From the NCBI GenBank assembly GCA_019095985.1, contig CM032663.1:13116000-13179999 (forward strand): a stretch of 64,000 nucleotides of DNA, in the 5' to 3' direction. The DNA comes from Streblospio benedicti (lineage: Eukaryota; Annelida; Polychaeta; Spionida; Spionidae). Position numbers and translations under genes: made by a program. This document shows, piece after piece, positions 11,820-26,300 of the stretch; position 1 is the stretch's first letter, and every line of letters begins with the position of its first letter. The notes under the pieces are model-generated. The model was not told the DNA's origin, ran no database searches, and was given only the letters and a program-made list of their open reading frames with translations.

Positions 11820-13466
11820 TTAAGGCCCTGGCCTAAAAACAATATCACCAATCATACCCCATAAAAATGCTTAGAATGTGGATGGGCCCACTAGAGAAAA
11901 TCGTTGATGTGCCATATAGTGAATAGGGAAAGTAAAACCAATATTCAACAAACATCTCTGGGGGAAAAATACAATCATAGCCCACAGAAACTATCTGCTG
12001 CAACCGGTTTACTTAATAAGAAACAAAAAACAACAACAAAAAACAAACATGATAGATATATCAATGGAGAAGATCTCATCCCCGGGATCTCATCTCCTTG
12101 CTCGTGCCCAATGTATGTGACAACTAAACTTGAATGTTGGCATAATCGATGCAAAGACTAGACTGTGACTTTGATACATCATACAATTAAAAATTAAGGC
12201 AGTCAATTATGTATTGTTTACAACAAGTCTAGACTCAGAGAATTGACCGAGAGCATCCAATCCAGCTGCACAACCATCAAGTAATGTAGGTCTTAACCTT
12301 GTATTATATATATCACTGATTTCCTAAATCTATATCGCTGTGGACAAATTCCATGTGTTGCAAATATGCTCTTTAATTAGAGCCTGAATAACACATATCA
12401 AGACATTTACATGTTTAAATTATGTTGTTCTGAACGCAGTAAACTTGAGGATTGTCAAACGGTTACCTGAACTCTGGGGATCATACTATAGCCCGTTCAA
12501 TGAATACAGTGGCTACCTTCAACAAGTGCAGATTTATCAGGCGGTGCGTCATAATTGAACGGTATAAATATATTCGAAGAAACATATTGATCCTTAAACA
12601 TTATTCACGTATAAATAAAACCCTGGCAGTTTAATTTATTCTATTCTATAACACCAAATATAGTAATTAAAATAAACAATAAAAATAAAAATATATATGA
12701 CAATAAGTGGTATACCTTTCAGTTGATACAATGCATACCATCCATAAAATAATATATAGAATTTATTGCTTCCGCGACCATGCGTCTATTTTGTGAAAAA
12801 TTTAAAGAAAGAATGTGAAAAACTATTTATTTATGAGTTTTGTTCTATATTTCTTATAAAACGGTATTGATTTTACTTAAACATATGCCTTTCAGTAAAC
12901 CGATATATATAAATGCAGTCTAATGTGCTTATTAAACAGGTTTATACAATTATTGACCGGGTTGTGAATGATGCTTCAAGTTTAGTGTGATTTGGTACTA
13001 CCCCGGCTCATGTACTGTTGCTGAACTTCCTTTTATCAATACAATTACAATTTACAGCATTTGACGCAACTACAACTTACTTCTGTAATTGCTACCCATT
13101 GTGAGTCTTTTCATTGTCATACATATACAGTCACCCAGCGGGCAAACAAATTTTTTTTTCACCCCCATTATAGTGGAAATTAGGTTGATTTGAAGTGTAG
13201 TATAACACAAACCTTAAATCCACGTGGATAGACACCATCTTAAGGGGGAGTAATAAAATGTAAACTAGTCGCATAAAATGATTTGCCAATGTGCAAAAAA
13301 ATGTTCTTCTAAATTTTAGTAAAATCATAACAATACCCTGCTTATTTGCCATACAATTTACATTACGTGAAAAGTCTGAGTCTACTCCGATCTGGTAGAA
13401 TAAGACTTAAGAATTCTTTTGCATGGTGATCAGTTTGTGTTAGGATTTAAATTTTCACAACTTTTC
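11820..13466. other. intergenic, nothing recognised
   Basis: AT-rich, with no exon-like segment of known family, no RNA gene and no clear element ends. Confidence 0.5.
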
Positions 13467-13470
13467 TTAA

Positions 13471-15348
13471 AGGGGGCATAAAGCTTATTTTGTCTTTTTC
13501 TTAGAAAAAAAAAATTCTCTGTATTTTTAGTATCAGTATAGACAATTCATCATTTCTGACCTATACAAGTGTCATTTATATTTTTAGATAATGCATTTTG
13601 TGAATAAAACAGCATTATACCGGTATATAAAATTCGGGGCCACATGCTTTGCGTTATTATTTCTTTGTCGGCACCTGAATCCAAAATTGTGACGTCACGC
13701 AGTGTATGCTCTGAACCGCGATTTTGTGATTTTTTCCACATAAAAATGCTGCTTGTCACATTTCTAGGCTGTGGCCGCGACGTCTGTGTCGCAATTTATT
13801 TGGTTTATTATCAGACTTCAAAATAAAAAGAAATAGAATAGAAAAATTATATTTTCGAATCGTTCACAGGCGGGGCCATGTTTGTTTACTTATGAAATGA
13901 CAATCGTATCGCCGCCACCGGCATTTGAATACACTCCCAACAAGTGTGTTGTGATTCCGAGAAATGCCGAATGCAGCGTCGTAGCAGTCGGGATGTAGAT
14001 CCAGGTCAAGTTAAAATGGCAGACAGTTTATTGAAAAAAAAAAATATTTCTAGAATATTCTTAAAAAAACATGTCTCGTAGCGTTGGTCATTAGGCATTA
14101 TCAACCTAGGAAAATGTAATTACCTAGATGGCGACAAGTTTGGGGCTAAAGCTTGCCCAGAACTTTGTAAAGTGTGCACAGTGAGCCCATGTGCAGACGG
14201 ATTCCATCCAATTTATTAAAACAAACAGAAAAGGGCATTGTATACATGAAGCACCGGCTTGGTGTTCACCAAAGAAATGTATGGATCTGTGTGTGTTGCT
14301 CTTTTAACAGAAATAAAAATAGCTTATTTCCGAGTGACACCCCACCCCACTCCTACTTACGTCTGTAGTATCTTGAACTAATTATTGGCATATCACAATA
14401 TATGAGTAACACGGTAGTTCGCTATATTTTTGTCTATAGATTAGTTTTTTTAATATATGTAATTATATGTCTCATTTTTATAAATTGGGTGAGACTCGTG
14501 TCTCGGTTTAACAATTTTGCAGAAGGATCACTGGTCACGAAAGAGGTATTTCCCAGCAAGTAGTAGTAGTACACACAATAGACTTCGAAATATAATCTTT
14601 GGTAGCTCTGGTCGTATTCATAGAACTTGCCCACATTCAAACTGAGCATGGAGAAAACGGTCTAGTTTCTTATTTTCACCATAATAATTAAAGCTACACA
14701 CAGCATCAAGTCCGTTTTGACAATATTCCCAACCCATGGTTTGATGAAATATACTTCATTGTACTGCCAAAGTGGTCCTGAAAATCTCTATCGTTTTGTA
14801 AGAAATCTGAGTCTATTCAACCTCAACATTTGATGTGTAATTTGCCAATTGCTTCCTTGTTCTCCGGTATGCACGATATAATCAGATGAGGCATGAGAAA
14901 TGCGCAAAATAGTGTTTTCCAACAAAAAATATGACAACTTCACCACTGCCGTACGTGGCACATACTCACATATATATATTATTGATTTGAGCTAAATGTT
15001 AAGGTTTAGCTCCGTTTGAACATCAAAATGACTATTAGACTTTTCAGCTAGTAGTGCTAGCCAAATAGACTGTTGTTGGCTAGGATTCCGTGATGTCACG
15101 AAAGGAGTGGTGGTTTTAAATTTAAAAAAACACCATTTTGACTTAGTAAAAAGACGTATTTTTCAAGGAGGATTTTTTACAGGGCTTTATAATATGAAAA
15201 TATACGTGTACTATATCAATATTCAGAAAAGGTTGACCTTTTGCATGCTGTAGACCAAATATGTTGATTCAATAGCTAACTCCAGTAAATTCATATGAAA
15301 GTCTGTGCATCAGCAATTTATTGGCCATTATTAAGCTTTATGTCCCCT
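13471..15348. mobile_element. 1.88-kb non-autonomous element with TTAA target site
   Basis: The left end AGGGGGCATAAAGCTTA and right end TAAGCTTTATGTCCCCT are inverted copies. TTAA lies directly outside each end (13467-13470 and 15349-15352). The interior has only short ORFs without recognised similarity. Its ends resemble those of the element at 11358 (AGGGACAT type), so both may be moved by the same Kolobok- or piggyBac-like transposase. Confidence 0.65.
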
Positions 15349-15352
15349 TTAA

Positions 15353-16890
15353 CGAGAATGAAATTGTCACACATAAATATGAACCTTCACAACTTAATGG
15401 TAATGTAAATGTCCAGCTTACTCTTTGCGTATATTACTACTATTAGTGATTAAAATTTAGAATATAAATCGTTAATGTAAGCTGTTAAACATTTTTCACA
15501 GCACAATTCAATGGATGGTGAGCTATATCAAAGAACTTATAGTTTGTGTTTGTTGAAATTAAGCATTGCGTTTATGTCTGTTATTTTTTGAATAGCTAAG
15601 TAATGATTTACATAGTTTATCTTGAAAATCAAAGAGTTCTTATAAAATTCTACAACATTTTTATTTTCTACTGAAATGTACTGGGAGTGATTAAAGTGTT
15701 CATTTGACTTTGGTACTTTGATAGTAAAATCTTCTTATGGATTATTAAAAACTATTGCTTAGCATTCTTAATCATAAGTCTCTTCACTTCACCTATTTTT
15801 CTCACCTCCAGTACATCAGTTCATCATCAATGTGTTTTTATTTCAAGTTCAGAAGTCAAGAAATTTAGATTTATTACAACTGATTATTACCTGCATCCAG
15901 TAATTATTTTAGTCGAATTTCTTGATTTTCCAATCTATTTTAACAGAAAATGCTAGGAAATATTTTGGTGTTACCCTCTTCATTGAGAGGTAAAGTATAC
16001 CCATTAAACGCATCACATACAGGAGTTACTCGCATCGGGATGAAAAATAGAGGCTCAAACAGCTAAATTAAACTATTAATCACCAACATAATTGCGTTGA
16101 AACATAGTTTGTACACTAAAATTGATATCAAAAGACAACACAGTAACCAACGAAGCATTTATATTGGTCAAATAAACCAAACAAAATTGTATGTGAGTAC
16201 ATTCCGCCATTTTTAAAAAACTGAAATGATGCTCTGAATGCGCGTTACCCGCACTGCGACGACACAGTGATTAAGAACACATTTTTCCTATTTACGCACA
16301 ACATCAGATTTTAAAACCATAACATGAATGAATTATACTCTGTAGTATATTGGAATACAAATATTTTACAAGATTAATCTAGTATGTACTTAACACAAGA
16401 CAGATGTTATTTTAATCTGCAATTGTGTACTTCTATGTATTATAATTGTGTACATTATAGTGGTGATTTTGGTTTGTGGTCAGCTCAGGTGTCAACATCA
16501 TGGGTCTACGCTAGGATATTGACAGTGTCAGTGTCAGTATCACTGTTAAACTGGTAATCTAACAAAAAATATGATGTTTATCAACATGTTTATTATTTTG
16601 GATTTTAGAAAACAGGTCTTCAGCTCCTAAAAATGTACTCATGGCAGTGGTGGTAATGGTGGTGGTGGTCTCAGTTAAAAACTGGATAGTCTTATTTCTA
16701 AAATCTCTATCCACATTTACAGTGTGGACTCAATACGGGTAAGAGCTATTCAATGTCGAGGCCTAGTTAAAGAAATGCTACAAACACCGTTTTTATGGGT
16801 AAAAAGTCGCAAAATTGCGGCAAAGATCCATCACTGCACCTGTCAAATCTATCAGATCTGTGAATCAAATGTATTGATGCTAGATGATGC
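15353..16890. other. intergenic, nothing recognised
   Basis: A short GGT-rich run occurs near 16643-16670. The SETDB1 promoter and any non-coding first exon should lie in or before this stretch, but no TATA box or CpG-rich block stands out. Confidence 0.4.
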
Positions 16891-17118
16891 CAGGGCTACG
16901 GATACGAGAAAAATAGGACGGGTATCCTGAAAAATATACCCGTCCTAACTAAGATTTACATGTTCAAATCAACAAACACCATGTAAATGCAATTGAAACT
17001 GTTGTATGAGGTGACTGAGAATACTTGTCCATGGGACAAGTAACTCAATATTTTTACCTGTCCTGACTACACAGATACTTGTTTTGGATGATTGGACGGG
17101 TACGTGTCCGTGGCCCTG
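16891..17118. mobile_element. 228-bp hAT-like MITE
   Basis: Left end CAGGGCTACGGATACG and right end CGTGTCCGTGGCCCTG are near-perfect inverted copies. An inner hairpin (16917-16946) repeats ACGGGTAT in both directions. The flanking target duplication is imperfect (TGATGC shared). Confidence 0.6.
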
Positions 17119-17217
17119 TGATGCGAGCAATGATAATTCTCTACAATCAAAACTAACCATGAATTAAATTTTGAGTGAGCAGAAGATCTATTTTCTTGAT
17201 TGGTGCTATATTTTCAG

Positions 17218-17398
17218 ACAACGTGGTGGTATTCAACAAAGAAAAATGGCGACTGGTGGGGCATCAGAAGCAGATGAGATAGCTGCAATTAAATGGGAAG
17301 GTGATGTTGATCTTAACAAACTCATCGATGACCTTATAATCAGTGAAATGGAAGAGAAAGATCCAGAAAAAAAGGCAGCTAAAAAGAAAAAGACTGTC
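17218..17398 (+). CDS. SETDB1: SETDB1 exon with start codon
   Basis: Acceptor tattttcag, 28 nt of leader, then ATG at 17246. Encodes MATGGASEADEIAAIKW, then an acidic helix and a KKAAKKKK basic run. Ends phase 0 at GTC before gtgagt. The acceptor implies an upstream non-coding exon, not located. Confidence 0.75.
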
Positions 17399-20300
17399 GT
17401 GAGTATTAGAATATCAGCTATTATGATGCAGAATCAATGTGCTGACAGCAAGTTTATGGAGTAGTGTAGGAATGATATGGTATTTTTTTGTCAGATCTAC
17501 ATTGTAATTTTTATTATCCTAATTGGGTTATATGATAGTGAACACTTATATAAAAATGGCATTTTTGCAGTCTCTGTGAGAGACAGAGTCAGACATTTTT
17601 AACAAGTCGGAATTGGGCATTATTCTATAGATCCCATGATTAGAACAGCAGTATTTTTATTTGCATACGCATGGCTAGTCACTCCAGTGATACATTAATG
17701 TGTATGCAAATCAAAAATATGAAAAAAACTTTGCTGTTCTAATAGATTTATTTATTTTGAAAAGAAAGAACTTTCTAAAGTAGAGAGTTAGAAGCTGTTT
17801 TCACCACACTTTGACAGTTGTCTTGTTTCCAGAATAGAGAATAGCACAGTTGCGAAGTTGACTGGGCAGTCACACTTTCTCAAATTGAGGACTATTTCAG
17901 GCTAAACATGATGTTTCAGTGATTAAATCGGCAGTCCATTATTACGTGGATGACTGTGTACCCAAACTCTGCGTACAAGGCTTTAATTGGCTCAAATTAA
18001 ACAATGAATATGAATACATGATGCCTTGTGTGTTTTCAGGAGGAGCTGCGTGCCCTGATGACCTGTGAGGACGGGGTTAAGGCCGATGTGGAGGCCATCA
18101 TAGACGAGGTTTGGGCCGAGTGCAAGGCCGAGAGGGAGAAACGCGATGCAGAACTACAGGCGACCGTAGATGCTATAAACAGTGAGTTGAAGAAAACTAT
18201 GATTTGAGTATGCTGGGTTCAGCTTATATCTATCAGTAAATGGGTTCATTTTAGAAAATTACATTTTAAACTCTATTTTTTTTTATTCAGCCAAGTAGAG
18301 AGTGACTAATGAAGTTGTTTTCAAACTTTTCACCACAGTTGTCTACTTTCCAGAGTAGAGGGCATGATTGCGAAGCAGTCTTAACTGCAGTCACACAGCC
18401 TCAAGTTGAGGACTACTTCGGGCTGAACTTGATGATGTTTTCACACTTGTGTTTGCATTTCTAGCACGACGAGAGGAGATGGAGAAACAGATGGCGGAAT
18501 ATGTGGCAAAACTACAACAGATCGAGGCGGAAATGGCTGCGGAGGGAGTCACTTGGTCAGACCTCAGGTAAGCCAGGATCACCATACCTTGAACTCACTT
18601 TCACAACATGGTGATTAGATGGGACATTGCTACTATAGTTATAGTGATATGAATCTGGGCAACCAACTATCAAATCCCAATGCAGGACTCGAAATTAGTG
18701 GTGGCAATGCAGCAATGGTAGCAAATGCTACCAGAAAATGTGTGTTTGCTACCAAGATAAGGGGTCTGGTTGCAGATATTTGCTAACTTGAAAAAAAGCA
18801 GCCATACATTCAGTGGGACACAATTATTTGCATCATAGGTGTCCTCAGGGGATGGGTGAAAAGCAGACCAATGTTTTTATCACTCGTCAGCTGAGCTGCT
18901 AGTGACTTTTTCTCAGATGCAGCTAGCAGCCAGCACATGTAAATAAACAGCCTGCATCTAAATCCTGGAGTTTATTGAACTGATTTATTATTTTACCTCT
19001 TGTCATGATGTTAAAGACTGATAAGAGTTGTATAATATTAGCATGTGTAACAATTTTCTCTGTATTTTACAGTTTTCTTTCAAGTCTGACTGTTTTGCTA
19101 CCAATTTCAAAACCCAGTAGCAAACTTTTGCTACCTGTCAAAAAAGTAAATTTCGAACACTGCAATGTTCATCTCTTGTTTTTGCTGTTGCTAACCCGTG
19201 AAGCAAAAATTACAATTGATTGTATTATAACCTATACACATAAACAGGACTCAAACCCATATAGAAAATTATCACAACAATAGAAATATTGAATCCTTCA
19301 TTATTATAATAATAAATGGAACAAAAAATAAGGAAGTTGACAAAATTATGTTCAAACATATATTTAACTTCATCAATGATACCCAAAGGTTTTAATGAAT
19401 CTAATTTTAAATAACTAACTTTCACCTCATTAACCATCACAACAATGCATGTCGTTTCGTGAGAATCTGTGCATGTCAAGAACACCTCGTATTTTTAATG
19501 TGTGTAATTGACGTTAAATAAATTCTATTAAATAAAAATGAACAGGACTGACGAGTTGACTGACAGGGTCCACCCACGTTGACATAGCAGAGTTGCCAAG
19601 TATTCCGAAATTTCGGAATCATTCCGAAATATGAAGTCGATTCCGATCATTCCGATCGTAATTGAGAAATTCCGAAATTCAAGGGAAATGACCAAATATT
19701 TTAAAAACTTGTACTTTTCCCCTTAAAATACTGATATTTTTGCTCGCTTATGGGTGCCGCCATTATCGAATGTACCCGATTGAACCACGCATCGTGTATA
19801 CTCTTTTACCGGCGCACAAAAATGCACTCAATTTAAATGACGTGTCGCAAATAGATTTAGTCTCGATTACGTTACGCCCAGGTGACGCGTGCTGTCATTT
19901 ATGCGGTGGACAGCCTCGATGATTGAGACTACTGCTTGGTGTCGTGAAATGTACCAACACGACCTGTTAATGATATATGAAAGTAAAAATAATGAGAATT
20001 ATAGTGAAAATAAATGAATTTTTGTGCTCTCCAGTTACGTAATGTTGCAAAATTAAAGGGACGAGTATTAAAAAAATGCAATGATATCACTGCACAGAAA
20101 AAGAGTATGCGTCACGCCCGATATTGGGTGATTTTAGTATCAAACATAGTGGTAGATAGGACATTGTGCATGAGAAATCAAAAGTACACATGGATATGGT
20201 GAAAATTCGTGGTGGATAGAAGACACTACATGCATTGTTATTGCTGTACACGACTGACTTTCTAAGGTAATGTGCATTTGCACATCCCGTGTGCTCTTCC

Positions 20301-23300
20301 AACTCCAACTCTACATACATGTCTATCATTTTCAAATTATGGTTCAAATTAAAAAGTATCACTATATTTGTCATTGATTTTTCCTTACTTTGAACGTTTT
20401 TTCGCGAAAAGTAGGACGACCATCGTCCAAACCTTTGTATTTATTTTTAATCAAATATGTTGAAACCAAGTTAATTACACTTTTATGTGCATTTTTACTG
20501 TCCATTGATCCTTCTAGATACAGAACAGTGTTATAAAAGAGTCGTATTTAAATATAAGTTAAAAATACTTATTAAACGTAAGATTCAGAAATTTCGACCC
20601 AAATTCAGAAATTTTGGCCTCGGGATTCAGAAATTTCAAAATTTGAGGTTGGCAACTCTGACATAGCAGGACAAGTAGCACTCAAATATCTAATCATCCT
20701 GCAAAAAATGTACTCTTTCCTCTTGCAAAAACTATACCTGTATGCCAAATGGACCAGAACTTGTCAAAACACAAGAGTTGCTGAAGCGTTTTACTAATCT
20801 TCCACAGTCCACAAGGCTTTACTCATCAAATCAATTCGAGGGGACAATTGGCTAATTCTCACCCTGTGATTAAAAAAAATAATATACTTGCAGCTCTGAT
20901 GAGAGTGACAGTGATGAGAAAGAAGAAGGTGAGGCGGCAGCGGCCGCGATGCCAGCAGAGACTGCCACGCTTCCTCCCCAGCAGCAGCCAGAGTCGGAGC
21001 GGGAGGAGATCAGCATTTCCTCAGACTCGGATGATGACGTCCAGTTCATCTCCACATCGTTCGACCCCGCCAAGGTGAGAGGCTATGTAGGGTTGATTTG
21101 AGGATCAATTGAGTGAATATTCTCGAAAAACCTCATGTTTTCTGGGCTTATATATCGTTGATTTTCGGATAAGATTTTTAAAGGTAGCTATTTCACAAGG
21201 ATGGAGGGTTATTGCAAGCCAAGGATATGTATCGTTGGAGTGTGTACTGGACACTTACAATTTTTTTTAGTGATTTCTATGGACGAGTACATTCTTTTTT
21301 CATGTATTTTCAATCACTGCAAATTTAAGTGTCAATTGCATTGAAAATTTTAAATTAGGACAGACATTTTTTTCTAAATGCTTGTTCTCTGCATAAGTAT
21401 GATTTTCTCACATTTCGTGCCCCTGTTATTAACCAAAGTTCTTTTATGTTGTGCTTTTTTTGTTTATACTTGAATACATGTTAGATGCTAGCAGGGTTGG
21501 CAATTTCTTCCGTTGGCGGAAACTTCCGCATTTCTTCCGTCCGGAAGAAATACCTAATAATTCCATATTTTTTTCGCGAGTAATTTGTACCTTTTTTACC
21601 TAATAATAAGCATCTATCATAACAAAATAATAATTTTGACTCAAGCCAAAAATGCTAGCATACTTACCAAATTGTCTGCAATAGTTTTATGTATATTTAT
21701 GTATTATGTATTTGCTGTATTTAGCTATTAACTATAAATGTAGCAAATTCTATGAATCCCAAGTAAAATGTAAGTGGACTTCAAAAAATCTTCCTACAAC
21801 ACAGTAAGAACTTGAATTGTTTATTGGCTTGACTTTAAAGGGAGAAAAATGTCAGAACTTCCTCAGACTGTCCTTTGATCTAGTTAGTCACTTCTTCATA
21901 TGAAATGAAAATCCAATTTTTTTTTTATTTTATTTTTTTTTTTTTAGTTTTTGACAAGGAACCTACATGGTTTGAAAACGTTAATTAAAAAAAAAAAAAA
22001 TAAAAATTCAAAATTAAATCATTGAGAACATATTCACACAGCATAAAAGAACATTACAAAACAAAACATATGAAATAAAGGAAGCCACACAAGTGTTGAT
22101 AGAATGCTTGTCACAACATAGTAAGCATTTTAATATCCCCATATAAAATAACTTGTTTCGTTTTATAATATTTTAACTGTAATATGTAATGAATGCTGTA
22201 TCCATGTAACAATGTATGTAACAATTGAATGGTCCATGAATGAAGTTGATAAATATTGAATAAAATTGATGAATTATGAATAAACTTTGTATTTATTTCT
22301 TCCAATAAGCTTTTAGTTATCATATTTGACCAATAAAAGGCTCTGATTAGTAAAGGCAGTCATACTAATTCAGATTTACATAAAACATCTTTTACTGATC
22401 AAATCATTTGGACCGGAAACCAAACTTCCAGTTCTTCCGGGTAGAAACCATTTCTTCCAGTTTCTTCTGCATTTCTTCCGCCATCCCAGAAGAAATAACA
22501 AACTTCTGGAAGATTGCCAACCCTGGATGCTAGGATAAGTTATCATTGGATATTAACCATTCTACTAAATGTCTGCTTGAATCTATTCATATTTCAGTGG
22601 AATACAGTGGGAGACATGGTGCAGGTACCAAATCACAACAATTCTATCTTATTCACGTTTTTGTTTTGTGTTATTTTTTTATTGGAGAACAGATACATTC
22701 TCTGTTACGTTTAATTTTGAGTTTTGATTGAGAATTGAGTCTCTTGACAACAGCATAATTTACAGTGAATGTGGGTGCTAATATTTTAAGGGTCGAAATT
22801 CGCATTTCTCTGTCTCTATGTGTATGATTATGATAATCATTAAATAAATTGCTTCTAGAGATTTTCAGCAAAATTTGTGGGGATTCAGAAACACTTAGGG
22901 ATCCAGCAATTTGGTAGTTGAAATAGTTAGCACTAGCAACTTCTTCAGTGTTCGATGCAGGGTACGAATAAGTTGTACGGTGCCGGCTGATTTTAGGCCA
23001 AGCCAGCTGGTTTCAAAAGTTCACTGCCCGATAAGTAGGGTACTTTTATTTTGAGTTCTTAATATTAGTATGATGAATGGCTTAACACTTTTTGTCATGA
23101 CCGGCTACTTTTATGTATGCCGACCCTGTGGTTAGTGTGCAGTATTTTATGAGTTTCATGCCCTTTTACATGTATGGTCCAAATCACCTGGTATGGTGTT
23201 GCAGGTGGGGTTGGCAAATAATGTGACGTTTATAATAAATGTCAATAAATGTCAACATTTATTACATATGTCAACATTTATGTCATTTATTCTACTTGCA

Positions 23301-26300
23301 TTTTGCCAATTTTGCCATATTTGAGCATATTGTTGATTTTCAATACATATATCCATTGTAAAACATATTTTCATGAGTGGGCCGAGCAAGTTTTATGCTC
23401 TACGAATGTTCCAATAACCTGGTGCTGTGTTCTAGGCCCAGCAGGCGAAGGATGCAGCGGCGGCGAAGCAGCAGCGCATGCTGGCCCTACAGCAGCAGAG
23501 ACAGCAGCAGCAGGGCAAGCCCATGCCCCAGCTGGTCAGAGGCGGGGTACCACAGCACCACCCAAATCTACGGTAGGTGTAGGTACTAGTCAATAGTGCG
23601 CGAATCTACGGTAGGTGTCAGTCAACAGTACCCAAATCTGTGTTGGTAGGTATCAGTAACCTAATCTATGACTGGAATCTTCACGCCAAAGGTTAAGATA
23701 TAATAACATCGATCAAGACTAAGAGGTTTGTAGCCACCTAGCGGTGAAAATGATACTGCGCTATATTATCTATGTAGTATATGAAACGTGGTCTCTGCTT
23801 GCAGAGCTGCGATGGTGATCCCTCCTGGCAGTCAGATGCGGGTGGCGTATCCCTACGCAACCAACACACACCAGTTCGGTGGAACCCGTCCGAGACAGCT
23901 CACTCAAGAGCAAAAACCAGTGAGTAAAGATTGCGAGACACTTCACAAACACTCTCAGAGGCACTGTTAGAATCAACACATGCACAGGTATATCACACTA
24001 AAGTTTCACTTTTGGGCTCACTTTTAGGGCAAAAACGAGTTAATATTGATGTGTGATTTTTTTTTATTATGAAAACCTTGATGTCTCACGCAACTTTGTG
24101 TCCAATATTACACCGACATCTCATTAAAATTTTTAGTCATTGACGTAATGAAACTGTATCGTGGGATGTACACTACTAGCCACTGTATGTTCTATTCCTG
24201 TACACAATTCTCTATCACCAACCTTGATCCTCGAATCTTTCCTTATAGGCAGTTGTGGCACGTGCATGATACCACTGTCTCTACTGATGTAACATGGGCT
24301 GTGACAGAGCCACTTCTTTCACAGAATATTCAATATTTTGTGCAGTTTTTGTAAAGAAGATACAACACACCAAACAGCATATTCATGTATTGAACTTCTA
24401 GAAACATGTTGTGACTAACTGGAAACATTAGAAATAACTTTTTGAGTAAGAATACTGTACTTTTTATTCTCAAAATATCTTCGATACAATTTTATAGGAT
24501 CTGTAAATCCATCACGTGAACAGGACGTACACTACACGATTATATGTCATTAGTGAGCTGTGTATTCTTAAAGTGCACCAATGTTATAATAATTTGTAAT
24601 GAATGATAAGTTGATTACAATAGATATAAACTGTTTTAATTAAGACAATAATAAAGTGTTATAAGGAAATTAAAAGTAAGATACATTGAAAATTGTTAAT
24701 CAACTTTTAATGTCATGTAATTGGTAAAACAAACGGCACATACATAAAGCTATCAAACAGTATGCAACATACAAATAAGTAGCTCTATATACAAATGCAT
24801 AAATCAGTGCCAAAATTAAATGTAGCATTTATAAGTGTTAATTGAATACGACACTTTCCTCATCTCTTCAAATAGTCTCTATCTTCTACCACTGATCTGT
24901 GCCTTTGTCCGACACTGTCTCTTTTGTCTATTTGATCTGAAATATTGTTCTTAAGTTAAGACATGATCCATTAATAATAACTTGCATAATAAGCAGGCAC
25001 TTTACTATGCAGTAATACTAACTCCGCACATCTCAACAATTTCAAAATAATTTCTGTAGGGGCTGTCAAATGAATTGTCTATTTCTCGATTTTGTCCAAG
25101 TCGGACTTGTTGCTGTATATATAATTATTTATTATGGTAAAAATAAGAAACTAGACAGTCTTCAGAATGTGTACTGTTAATATGAAAACGTTCTGATGAA
25201 AACCACATGAGCTGCTAAAATTGCTGCAGACTGCGGATATTGGTGATGTACACTTCATTACTCAAATTGAATCTTTTTATTAGGCTTTTATGATAGTGTT
25301 CTTCAAATCTTTGACAATATCACTATCATCATCATTTCTCTTGGCAATATTTTTGAACCAACGAATAAACAAGGACTGGCACTTGTGAGATAGTTGGCTA
25401 AACGACTCAACATACAGCAATGAAACTTGGTATATAGCAAGAACATCATACGTAGATGTGCATATTGACAGGGAATTTTGATTCTCAAATTTTTATGGGA
25501 GTTATGGCTCTTTGAAATTAGAAATTGTGTGCATCTTATACTAATAGCTTGTCCAAAAGCTTGTCTCTGCTACTCCTAACCTGGGCGACCCAACATAAAC
25601 ATGTAACTCCCGGTGGGGTGTTTGCCCGGAGTTGGGTTTAGTTGAGGGTGCCCGGGGAGCGTCCGGTGGGTAGCCCCTCAGCCTTATGAAATAAAAAAAC
25701 GCGGGGTTTGGGGGATTACCTTCCCCATAATAACATTGAGAAATAATTAAAAAAAATTGGTCATAACGTCCTCCTGCCTATGATACTGCTATCAACTAAA
25801 GAGAGGTGGTCTTCTTATATTTTAAACACTAAATGTGCTTCCTGAATGACTGTCCTGTTGAACATGTGAACATTATGTATAAATTCTATTATCAATATAA
25901 TAGCAGTGAGTAGCTAACATATGCATTTATCTATCTCTGGTAGTTATGCCTCTTTGAACTTAGAAATTCTGTGCTTTTTATTAGCAGGGATATTATATTC
26001 TACAATTTTTATAGCAGTTATGCCTCTTTGTCAGACTTTGAACTGATAGGCCATGAGCTGAGGCAAATGTTGGTACCATTTTTAGGGGCAAATTCTTATT
26101 GGTATATTTCAATAGTAGCTAACAATGCATTTATCTATCTCTGGTAGTTATGCCTTCTTTTGAACTTAGAAATTCTGTGCTTTTTATTAGCCTATTTTTA
26201 TAGCAGTTATGCCTCTTTGTCAGACTTTGAACTGATAGGCCATGAGCTGAGGCAAATGTTGGTACCATTTTTAGGGGCAAATTCTTATTGGTATATTTCA

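Noticed and set aside
14174-14368. ORF inside the TTAA-flanked element
   Set aside because: Too short for a transposase and with no recognised motif.
16724-16930. ORF overlapping the MITE before SETDB1
   Set aside because: It runs into the inverted-repeat element and has no similarity to SETDB1 or any known family.
20848-21078. Arg/Ser-rich ORF over SETDB1 exon 4
   Set aside because: Out-of-frame reading of the acidic exon; the in-frame reading joins exons 3 and 5 correctly.
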